From an uncultured Lachnospiraceae bacterium (lineage in GTDB: Bacteria > Bacillota > Clostridia > Lachnospirales > Lachnospiraceae): a DNA stretch of 9,772 nucleotides. A program made the position numbers and the translations under genes. Under the pieces are notes generated by a model. The model worked only from the letters and a program-made list of their open reading frames with translations, did no database searches and was not told the origin of the DNA. The stretch is from positions 1 through 9,772 of the forward strand of contig CAJTYJ010000064.1 of NCBI GenBank assembly GCA_910583895.1, given 5' to 3'. Shown in pieces: positions 1-6,035 of this stretch; position 1 is the first letter of the stretch; every line of letters starts with the position of its first letter.

Positions 1-13
1 ATATGTTGAAAAG

Positions 14-45
14 AAAAAGCTCCCGCAAAAAAGTGGGAGTTTTTC
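14..45. terminator. Rho-independent terminator-like hairpin, possibly bidirectional
   Basis: The arms CTCCCGC (20-26) and GTGGGAG (33-39) pair with one G-T wobble around a six-A loop. The stem extends outward through an A-run on the left (14-18) and a T-run on the right (40-44), so either strand gives a hairpin followed by U residues. It probably ends a gene lying left of the window, and it lies just upstream of the restriction-modification remnant. No gene is visible in 46-85. Confidence 0.6.
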
Positions 46-85
46 AGTGCCCTCAAAAATCAATGGTTTTTGCCGTTTTCTATAA

Positions 86-715
86 AGGCTTGTAAGAAGT
101 TATAAGACGATTTCCGTCTATAAAATCAATAAAAAATATATTACGCAAAAACAAACCGGCGAAACAGAACCAATCCTGAAAGGGTCAGACTTATACAAAT
201 TCCGCTGGAAACCCTCGGATCACTACATCCTTTTTAAGCCTGAATCATTCCAGCAGGTTGCACCTGTCGCATATTACCGTGCGGAAGAAAAATTACTTTA
301 TCGTTTTATCTGCAGCCAGCTGGTCTTTGCCTATGACAACCGGCAGACCTTATCTCTGAACAGCTGCAATATCCTGATTCCCAGGATCAAAGAACTGCAG
401 ATCAAATATATTCTGGCTGTTTTGAATTCGCGGACTGCGCAGTTTTATTTTAAAAAACAGTTTCGTTCTGTAAAAGTACTGCGTTCACATATTGAACAAA
501 TCCCGATTCCATCCGCTTCCAAATTGCAGCAGGATCATATCATCCGCATGGTGGATGATATTATGAAAGTTTCTGATCCGAATCGTCTCGCCGCGCTGTA
601 TGAAGAGATAGACTAGGAGATTTTTATCCTTTACGGACTGTCTGAAAAAGAGCAGCAGATCATACGGGAATCCGCCGCAAATGAAAATATGTTTCTTTCC
701 TGTACTTTGATATAA
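86..715 (+). pseudogene. 3' remnant of a type IIG/TaqI-like restriction-modification methyltransferase (specificity domain), truncated and with an in-frame stop
   Basis: The frame beginning after the TAA at 83-85 reads as the C-terminal DNA-recognition region of TaqI-like N6-adenine methylases. Recognisable stretches are KYIT, PILKGSDLYKFRW, ILFKPESFQQVAP, EKLLYRFI, QLVFAYDNRQTLSLNSCNIL and LRSHIEQIPIP. No start codon and no methylase catalytic motif (NPPY) precede it; the upstream sequence is a hairpin and unrelated DNA, so the 5' portion, normally several hundred residues, has been lost. The frame is stopped by TAG at 614-616 but continues in the same frame as EIFILYGLSEKEQQIIRES to TAA at 713-715, which is the expected family tail, so the TAG looks like a nonsense mutation (plausibly AAG or GAG to TAG). 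There is no RBS at the internal ATG or TTG codons. Family membership is by recognition of conserved wording, not by search. It is most likely an inactive relic of a restriction system. Confidence 0.8.
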
Positions 716-811
716 TCTTCATAACTTGTTTTCCCCTCAGACAGCAACTATCCCGGCAAATTCCGTTCTCGATTCAATTCTTCCATTTTGTATAGACTCC
801 TTAAAATGTTC
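716..811. other. Intergenic gap without a recognised gene
   Basis: This AT-rich stretch lies between the end of the restriction-enzyme remnant and the promoter of the DUF1294 gene. No ORF with an RBS, no hairpin followed by a T-run and no clear repeat is visible. Confidence 0.5.
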
Positions 812-840
812 TTTCCAACTTTGTCTTTTTCTGCTATGAT
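812..840 (+). promoter_or_regulatory. Sigma-A-type promoter with extended -10 for the DUF1294 gene
   Basis: TATGAT at 835-840 is preceded by TG at 832-833, giving an extended -10 (TGCTATGAT). TTTCCA at 812-817, 17 bp upstream, is a weak -35 (4 of 6). The predicted transcript start is about 60 bases before the chosen ATG at 907. The extended -10 would compensate for the poor -35. Confidence 0.5.
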
Positions 841-906
841 AAAACAATATTACAAAAGAAACCTCTGCCGGGCATGCCGGTGGAAATTCTGGCGGAAGGA
901 GATTTT

Positions 907-1185
907 ATGCCCTTTTTACCTGTATTTCTTTTTTTCTATGTATGTGTGATCAATCTTGCGGGCTTTGTGCTGATGGGGCTGGATAAAAGAAAGGCGAAAA
1001 AGCATCTGTGGAGAATTCCGGAAAAGACGCTGTTCCTCACAGCGCTTCTTGGCGGATCCGCCGGGACCACTGCAGGCATGCACTTTTTTCACCATAAAAC
1101 CAAACACTGGTACTTCGTCATGGGCATGCCTGCCATCTTGCTGATCCAGTCAGGAATACTTTTGTACTTTTTCGTGCTGCCCTGA
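907..1185 (+). CDS. DUF1294 family small membrane protein
   Basis: This is a 92-residue integral membrane protein of unknown function. A hydrophobic N-terminal helix (about residues 1-20) is followed by GLDKRKAKKHLWRIPEKTL, which is the hallmark of DUF1294 (small polytopic proteins with a conserved M-x-x-DKRxA and RIPE-x-x-L core). Next comes the small-residue helix LTALLGGSAGTTAGMHFFHHKTKH and a C-terminal helix (about 70-90). The start is set at ATG 907 because AAGGAG (896-901) lies five bases before it; an in-frame ATG at 874 has no such site and would add a non-hydrophobic lead of 11 residues. It is followed after 32 bases by a LysR gene on the same strand, with no terminator between, so co-transcription is likely. 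Some family members are fused to nucleic-acid-binding domains elsewhere; none is present here. The function is unknown to me. Confidence 0.85.
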   Translation: MPFLPVFLFFYVCVINLAGFVLMGLDKRKAKKHLWRIPEKTLFLTALLGGSAGTTAGMHFFHHKTKHWYFVMGMPAILLIQSGILLYFFVLP

Positions 1186-1217
1186 CAACACGCGATTCCC
1201 AAAAAGGAGTTCTCCAC

Positions 1218-2099
1218 ATGATGGACATCAATTACGAATTATACAAAGTATTTTACCAGGTGGCAGTTTCTCTGAGCTTCTCTGAGGCTTCCAAAAAGCT
1301 TTTTATCTCCCAGTCAGCGGTGAGTCAGTCCATCAAAGTACTGGAACGCAAGCTGAATCAGACACTTTTTATCCGAAGCACCAAAAAAGTCCAGCTCACC
1401 TCTGAAGGAGAGACGCTGCTTTCTTACGTGGAACCGGCCATGAATCTGATCCGGCGGGGAGAAGCACAGATTCTGGAAACCACTTCCCTGGACAGCGGTC
1501 AACTCCGCATCGGTGCCAGTGACACCATCTGCCGGTATTTCCTGGTGCCCTATCTGAGCCGCTTCCACAAAGAATATCCAAATGTCCATATTAAAGTGAC
1601 AAACCAGACTTCCATCAAATGCGTGGATCTTTTAGAGAACGGTTCCGTGGACCTGATCTTTACCAATTATCCCAATTCCCGGCTGGGCCACAGTTTTCAT
1701 ATCCGGCACATTAAAGAATTTCATGACCACTTTATCGCCAGCCGAAAGTACTACGGAAAGCTGGAGCACACCACCTTATCCTTTAAAGATCTGCTTGGCT
1801 ACCCGATCCTGATGCTTGGCCGCAGCAGTACCACCAGCGAGTTTGTACATTCCATGTTCCAGCAGCACCAGCTTGATCTGGTGCCGGAGATTGAACTTAG
1901 CTCCAACGATCTTCTTTTGGACCTGGCAAGCATCGGCCTTGGGATCGCTTTTGTTCCGGACTACTGCGTGGCGCAAAGACTGCCTGATCTGTTTCCCATC
2001 ACCCTGCAGTCCACACTTCCCTCCAGACATCTGGCAGTTGTCCACAGCGAACAGATACCGGTCAGCCATGCAGCCAGACAGTTTCTTCACTACTTCTGA
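1218..2099 (+). CDS. LysR family transcriptional regulator
   Basis: This 293-residue protein has the normal LysR length of about 290-300. Residues 4-62 form the winged helix-turn-helix: YKVFYQVAVSLSFSEASKKL followed by FISQSAVSQSIKVLE, the recognition helix. A linker helix precedes the periplasmic-binding-protein-like effector domain (about 92-290), which begins with GQLRIGASDTICRYFLVPYL and includes ENGSVDLIFTNYP and a late GLGIAFVPDYCV segment, all typical of the inducer pocket. AAGGAG at 1204-1209 lies eight bases before ATG 1218; a second ATG at 1221 is the alternative start. It is probably cotranscribed with the DUF1294 gene. LysR regulators usually control a divergent neighbour, but no divergent gene is present here, so the target is not evident. 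The 3' end overlaps the convergent helicase gene by 10 bp and no terminator is seen between them. Confidence 0.93.
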   Translation: MMDINYELYKVFYQVAVSLSFSEASKKLFISQSAVSQSIKVLERKLNQTLFIRSTKKVQLTSEGETLLSYVEPAMNLIRRGEAQILETTSLDSGQLRIGASDTICRYFLVPYLSRFHKEYPNVHIKVTNQTSIKCVDLLENGSVDLIFTNYPNSRLGHSFHIRHIKEFHDHFIASRKYYGKLEHTTLSFKDLLGYPILMLGRSSTTSEFVHSMFQQHQLDLVPEIELSSNDLLLDLASIGLGIAFVPDYCVAQRLPDLFPITLQSTLPSRHLAVVHSEQIPVSHAARQFLHYF

Positions 2100-4450
2100 T
2101 CCTGCTGCCGGTTCCAGAACGCCTGCAGCGAGCCGGAAAGAGAACCGATTCTGCAGTATTCGTGCTGTTCCCATTCCCTCGGAAACAGCCTCTGATAGCT
2201 GCTGCCGGCAAATCGCTCGTCCAGAAGAAGGATGACTCCTCTGTCCTCATCCGTCCGAATCACCCGTCCGGCCGCCTGCAGCACTTTATTCATGCCCGGA
2301 TACTGGTAAGCATAGGCAAAGCCGTCCAGCCCCTTCCGGTCAAAATAATGCTTGAGAATCTCCCGTTCCCGGCACACCATGGGCAGGCCGGTTCCGATGA
2401 TCAGCGCCCCGATCAGTTTTTCGTTGACCAGATCGATGCCCTCGGAAAAGATTCCCCCCATCACGCAGAAAGCCGCCATGCTCTCTTGCCGCTCCTCTTC
2501 AAATTCTTTCAGAAACTGCTCCCGCTCTGTCTCGTCCATTCCCGCATCCTGCCGAATCCACTGAACTTCTTTCTGCCTTTGGCACCGGAAAAAAACTTCC
2601 TCCAACATCTGATAGGAAGGGAAGAATACCAGATAATTACCCCTGTGGTTTTTCACCGTCTGTAAAATATAGTCTGCCATCCTCTGATATTCTTCTTCTC
2701 CTCTTCTGGTATACCGACTGCTCACATCCGTTCCCACCAAAAGCAGGCGCCTGTCCGTATCAAAAGGAGATCTTGCATAGACCGCGTAGTCCTCCGGGTC
2801 CCCGGTCAGAAGATCCTTATAATAATTCACCGGCAGTAACGTGGCTGAAAAAAAGATCGTGCTGATCCCCCGGTCCAGACACAGCCGCAGGTTAACAGCC
2901 GGCCGCACACAGAAAAGATGAAAATGGAATCTCCCCTCCTGGTCCAGCTCTGTATAAACCTCATAGTTCTCATCCACACGGTCCCAAATTCCCAAAAAAC
3001 TTTGAATATCAAAATAAAAATCCATCAATTTTTTTCGAAGCTCATCCGCAACGGGCCGCTCCAGAAAATGATCCATCTCCGAGACCAGATGCTGCAGATG
3101 CAGAGAAAAACCTCCCGGCTGTGTCAGCCTTTGAAATCCCCCTTCACACTCCCGCTTCAATGTGAGCAGATAACGGTTGCACCGTTCCAGGGCCTGCACC
3201 ACGGGATCACTTTTTCCGCGAAGCAGCCGTTTCATCTCCAAAAAATCCTCTTTTACAAGATCGGCACTGTACATGGACCGGCCCCGTTCCACCAGATTAT
3301 GGGCTTCGTCCACCAAGAACAGATAAGCCCCTTTTACTCCTTCGCCGAAAAAACGCTTCAGATACACCCTGGGATCAAACACATAATTATAATCGCAGAT
3401 CAGCACATCCACCCACAAAGCCAGGTCCAGATTCAGTTCAAAGGGACAGACCTGGTGTTTATGGGCCTGTGCCAGTACCGTTTCCCTGGTCAGAGAGTCC
3501 GGGCCGTTGGTCCACAGCTCATAGACAGCCTCATTGATCCGATCAAAATGCCCCTTCGCATAAGGACAGTTGTCCGGATTGCACTCCGTCTCTTCGCAAA
3601 TACAAAGTTTGTCCTTCGCCGTAAGCACCAGCGACTTCACGCTTGCATGCTGTCCCCGCACAAGTTCCAGAGCATCCCGCGCCACTGTCCTGGTAATGGT
3701 GCGGGCTGTCAGATAGAAGATCTTGTCACCGATCCCCTCGCCTATGGCCTTTAAAGCCGGAAACAGTGTTGCCAGCGTCTTTCCGACTCCGGTAGGCGCC
3801 TGGATAAAAAGCCGTTTTTTCCGAAAAATGGTTCGATACACATCCACGATCAGTTCTCTCTGCCCTTCCCGGTATTCATAAGGAAACGAAACTTCCCGGA
3901 GCGTCTGGTTGCGCAGCTTTTTCCACTGGTATTCGAAGGAAACCCATTTCTCGTATGCCTTCATCAGCTCCTGAAACCACATTTCCAGTTCCTGACTGCT
4001 GTACTCCTCTGTAAAATATCTGGTCTCCTCGGTATCCAGATTTGCATAAATCATACGGACACCGATCCGCAAAAGCTGATGCTGACTGGCATATATCCAG
4101 GCATAGCACTTTGCCTGAGCCAGATGAACCGGCACTGCCGCTTCCATCCGGCCTACCTCTCTATAGGTTCCCTTGATCTCATCTACCGTCGTCAGGCCAT
4201 CCTCTGTAAAAATCCCGTCCGCCCGCCCCTCCACACTGACCAGGATCTCTCCCAACTTCGCCGGATACTTCAGTGCCACCTCCGCCTGATATCCGCTCCC
4301 CATCCGTCTTTGGATCTTCCGGTGCAGTCTGCTCCCCGCCTGCATCGCCTCCATTTCCCTGCGTCCGCTGTACCGGTTATCCAAATCCCCGCTTCTTAGC
4401 AGAAATTCCACCAGATTCCGAACTGATATTCGAATCCTCGTCTCTTCCAT
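2090..4450 (-). CDS. RecB-like nuclease fused to a DinG/XPD-family Fe-S ATP-dependent DNA helicase
   Basis: This 786-residue superfamily 2 helicase probably acts on DNA 5'-3' in repair or replication. The N-terminal 170 residues form a PD-(D/E)XK nuclease domain of the RecB/Cas4 type: H43, D78 in GRAD, E91-x-K93 in TVDEIKGT, and Q112-x3-Y116 (QAKCY) are all present, so it appears catalytically complete. The helicase follows: Walker A APTGVGKT (218-225), four or more cysteines (283, 285, 290, 295, 335) that match the XPD/DinG iron-sulphur insertion, DEAH (381-384), SATL (535-538), GGIFSEGIDL (665-674) and QAAGRVIRT (725-733). Two starts are possible: 4471 (793 residues) and 4450. I chose 4450 because the promoter at 4483-4511 would begin transcription near 4476, leaving only about five leader bases for the longer form, while GAGGG lies upstream of 4450 and the conserved-looking sequence starts at IRISVRNLVEF. 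This nuclease-helicase architecture is widespread in Clostridia but its role is not firmly known to me. Confidence 0.93.
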   Translation of the reverse strand: MEETRIRISVRNLVEFLLRSGDLDNRYSGRREMEAMQAGSRLHRKIQRRMGSGYQAEVALKYPAKLGEILVSVEGRADGIFTEDGLTTVDEIKGTYREVGRMEAAVPVHLAQAKCYAWIYASQHQLLRIGVRMIYANLDTEETRYFTEEYSSQELEMWFQELMKAYEKWVSFEYQWKKLRNQTLREVSFPYEYREGQRELIVDVYRTIFRKKRLFIQAPTGVGKTLATLFPALKAIGEGIGDKIFYLTARTITRTVARDALELVRGQHASVKSLVLTAKDKLCICEETECNPDNCPYAKGHFDRINEAVYELWTNGPDSLTRETVLAQAHKHQVCPFELNLDLALWVDVLICDYNYVFDPRVYLKRFFGEGVKGAYLFLVDEAHNLVERGRSMYSADLVKEDFLEMKRLLRGKSDPVVQALERCNRYLLTLKRECEGGFQRLTQPGGFSLHLQHLVSEMDHFLERPVADELRKKLMDFYFDIQSFLGIWDRVDENYEVYTELDQEGRFHFHLFCVRPAVNLRLCLDRGISTIFFSATLLPVNYYKDLLTGDPEDYAVYARSPFDTDRRLLLVGTDVSSRYTRRGEEEYQRMADYILQTVKNHRGNYLVFFPSYQMLEEVFFRCQRQKEVQWIRQDAGMDETEREQFLKEFEEERQESMAAFCVMGGIFSEGIDLVNEKLIGALIIGTGLPMVCREREILKHYFDRKGLDGFAYAYQYPGMNKVLQAAGRVIRTDEDRGVILLLDERFAGSSYQRLFPREWEQHEYCRIGSLSGSLQAFWNRQQDQK

Positions 4451-4482
4451 CCCCTGACCCTCACTTTTCATCCTTACGCTCC

Positions 4483-4511
4483 ATTATACCAATCCCCTTT
4501 TCATCTGTCCA
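4483..4511 (-). promoter_or_regulatory. Sigma-A promoter of the nuclease-helicase gene
   Basis: On the minus strand, TGGACA (4506-4511, 5 of 6 to consensus) is followed after 17 bases by a perfect TATAAT (4483-4488). Transcription should begin near 4476, which decides the start-codon choice for the downstream gene. No LexA-like GAAC-N4-GTTC box lies nearby. Confidence 0.7.
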
Positions 4512-4554
4512 TACAATCGCTCTTTCTCAACTTCTCCCTGTTACTGATCAAATA

Positions 4555-4576
4555 GGACGTCTATCGGCTTACGTCC
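4555..4576. repeat. Short inverted repeat GGACGT/ACGTCC
   Basis: GGACGT (4555-4560) and ACGTCC (4571-4576) are six-base inverted arms separated by 10 bases. They lie between the HPr-like gene terminator and the helicase promoter. There is no adjacent T-run, so this is not a terminator; it could be an operator or chance. Confidence 0.25.
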
Positions 4577-4589
4577 GGTGCACCTCATA

Positions 4590-4632
4590 AAAAGACAGGA
4601 AAAAGGCAGTTCCACGGGAAGGAACTGCCTTT
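4590..4632 (-). terminator. Rho-independent terminator of the HPr-like gene
   Basis: AAAGGCAGTTCC (4602-4613) and GGAACTGCCTTT (4621-4632) form a perfect 12-bp stem with a seven-base loop. Read on the minus strand, the stem is followed by a T-run and a second T-run after CCTGTC. It begins about 42 bases after the stop codon of the HPr-like gene at 4675. The A-rich left flank makes it weaker on the plus strand. Confidence 0.9.
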
Positions 4633-4674
4633 CAAGGGGGTATTTATAGGGTACAAAACATAGAAACTGGCTGT

Positions 4675-4899
4675 TTAAGCAACAACGTACTTCTGCAGAA
4701 AACGCTCAAAGTTGGAATCTTCTCCATACCATCTTACGGTCAGTACGTTGTTCAAATCCATACTCATCACACCGAGAATAGATTTCGCATCAATCAAAAT
4801 ACGATTGTAATTCACATCAACGTCAAAGTCACATTCTGCTGCCGCATTTACAAAGCTGCTTACGTCGTCCACATTGAGTCTGATCTTCGTCTCTCTCAT
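4675..4899 (-). CDS. HPr-like (PTS phosphocarrier fold) protein lacking the catalytic histidine
   Basis: This 74-residue protein is slightly shorter than HPr (about 85-88). The second half, DAKSILGVMSMDLNNVLTV, matches the regulatory region of HPr; S40 corresponds to Ser46, the site phosphorylated by HPr kinase. Counting back without gaps, N9 sits where HPr has catalytic His15 and D11 where it has Arg17; the usual GLHARPA box reads RLNVDDV instead. The protein therefore cannot carry phosphate from enzyme I and is more like Bacillus Crh (Gln in place of His15), a CcpA co-regulator. That role is inference. The start ATG at 4899 is the only one available; the nearest full GGAGG is 15 bases upstream (4915-4919), and a weak AAGG lies only two bases away, so the initiation region is unusual. 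It is a single-gene transcript with a consensus promoter and a strong terminator. Confidence 0.85.
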   Translation of the reverse strand: MRETKIRLNVDDVSSFVNAAAECDFDVDVNYNRILIDAKSILGVMSMDLNNVLTVRWYGEDSNFERFLQKYVVA

Positions 4900-4980
4900 T
4901 GCCTTCTTTAAAAACCTCCAATAAAAGATAGAAAACGTCGGTTACAAATTGTGTCTCTTTATCTTGCTGTTGTGCTTCTT

Positions 4981-5008
4981 ATTATACTCAACTTTTTATT
5001 CTTGTCAA
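4981..5008 (-). promoter_or_regulatory. Consensus sigma-A promoter of the HPr-like gene
   Basis: On the minus strand, a perfect TTGACA (5003-5008) and a perfect TATAAT (4981-4986) are separated by 16 bases. The predicted start near 4974 gives a leader of about 75 bases. Two perfect hexamers suggest abundant expression, as is usual for HPr-type proteins. Confidence 0.85.
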
Positions 5009-5255
5009 ATGAAATTCCCATTGATTTCCTCTTCATTTTCTGTATAAAGTGCATAATTTTCCACAATTCCTTCCAACCCGTTTTTATAGAATAAGCTGAT
5101 TCCCCATGAATAATCCCTTTGCATTCTTCACGTTCTTTTCATTTTCCGCCCATCCTTTCCGTTTTTCTTTTTTACACTTTTTACAAAAATTCAGATTTTA
5201 TGCATACTTTGCAGACAGCCGAATCCCGAAAACTTACTTGTATGTTTCATTCTTT
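5009..5255. other. AT-rich intergenic region without a recognised gene
   Basis: This T-rich (plus strand) stretch lies between the HPr-like promoter and the 3' end of the radical SAM operon. Short ORFs crossing it lack ribosome binding sites and are compositionally T-driven. I see no convincing hairpin with a U-tract to end the operon, though one might be hidden around 5160-5200 where A- and T-runs alternate. Confidence 0.5.
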
Positions 5256-6035
5256 TTATCCGTTGTCCATCTCTGCAAATTCAGGCATAAAAGAGCGAAA
5301 TTTCTTCGGAAGCAAAGAGGCCTGAAGGTTTTTGTTTGTCCGGGCATCAATCCCGATGGCCCGGTGAAAGGTCTTCCAAAGCATCACAAACTCTTTTTCC
5401 TGTTCCGCCTCAGAAAGTTCCAAAAAGCAGCTCTCCTGTAAGTCCTCCAAAATCACCCATGCCCCCTCTGCCTGATGGACTGCTGCTTTTTTCCGTCTTC
5501 TGTCATAGATCATAAAGTGCTCACCGGACAGCCGGTCTGCAAAATGAGGCGCAATCAGTGCCAGCACATCCGCTTCTGCATCAATTTCAGAAAAAAGCAC
5601 GCCGTTTTCCAACTCCCGAAAGCGCACAAATCCCATATAGCGGTGAGCAATATGCCAGGCTTTCCGACGAAGTTCAAATACCAGCTGTACGTCCGGATGA
5701 GTCAGCATCCGGCTGACTTCCTTCCCATCGGGCAGATGAAGCCCCAGCACGATCATCCGGTAGATCGCATCCGCCTTTCTGTCATCCGGGTACGCAGATG
5801 CATAGCCAATCATCTCGTAAGCCTCCTCCCCCATACGGCTTCTGACTGTCCGGAGCACTTTTTCTGCCTTCTTTGTATCCGGCTCCACTTGTACATACTC
5901 GCAGAAAAGCTCCAGATTCTCATTCCATCCGGTCTTCAGCCTTACGTTGTCATGGCCCAGGCGGCTGTCCCAGGCTTCATATACGCCGGTCAGTATACCG
6001 GTCAGCGTGTCCTCACACTGAAAAACGCGGATCAT
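5256..6035 (-). CDS. TIGR03915/DUF4130-type probable DNA metabolism protein, partner of the radical SAM protein
   Basis: This 259-residue soluble protein matches the family that accompanies TIGR03916-type radical SAM proteins (TIGR03915, with DUF4130 over roughly residues 85-255). Family-like landmarks are the opening IRVFQCEDTLTGILTGVYEAW, the central DVQLVFELRRKAWHIAHRYMGFVRF, LIAPHFADRL, FMIYDRRRKKA and the end ARTNKNLQASLLPKKFRSFMPEF. The biochemical function is unknown; in other bacteria the family occurs next to or fused with a uracil-DNA-glycosylase-like (UdgX) domain, which is absent here. The start is ATG 6035, which overlaps the upstream gene by 23 bp and lacks a Shine-Dalgarno sequence, suggesting translational coupling. 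The longer reading from 6095 adds 20 basic, cysteine-rich residues that are simply the upstream gene in another frame. Confidence 0.87.
   Translation of the reverse strand: MIRVFQCEDTLTGILTGVYEAWDSRLGHDNVRLKTGWNENLELFCEYVQVEPDTKKAEKVLRTVRSRMGEEAYEMIGYASAYPDDRKADAIYRMIVLGLHLPDGKEVSRMLTHPDVQLVFELRRKAWHIAHRYMGFVRFRELENGVLFSEIDAEADVLALIAPHFADRLSGEHFMIYDRRRKKAAVHQAEGAWVILEDLQESCFLELSEAEQEKEFVMLWKTFHRAIGIDARTNKNLQASLLPKKFRSFMPEFAEMDNG

Noticed and set aside
2918..3754. 278-codon plus-strand ORF opposite the helicase gene
   Set aside because: It is fully antisense to the helicase, whose motifs are intact, and it shows no domain or RBS; an antisense reading of a GC-skewed gene.
4900..4974. Possible riboswitch or T-box in the HPr-like leader
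   Set aside because: About 75 bases without a convincing hairpin, T-box word or anti-terminator pair.
5106..5441. Phe-rich plus-strand ORF beginning in the AT-rich gap
   Set aside because: The composition simply reflects T-runs, no RBS precedes it, and it runs into the 3' end of the TIGR03915-type gene on the other strand.
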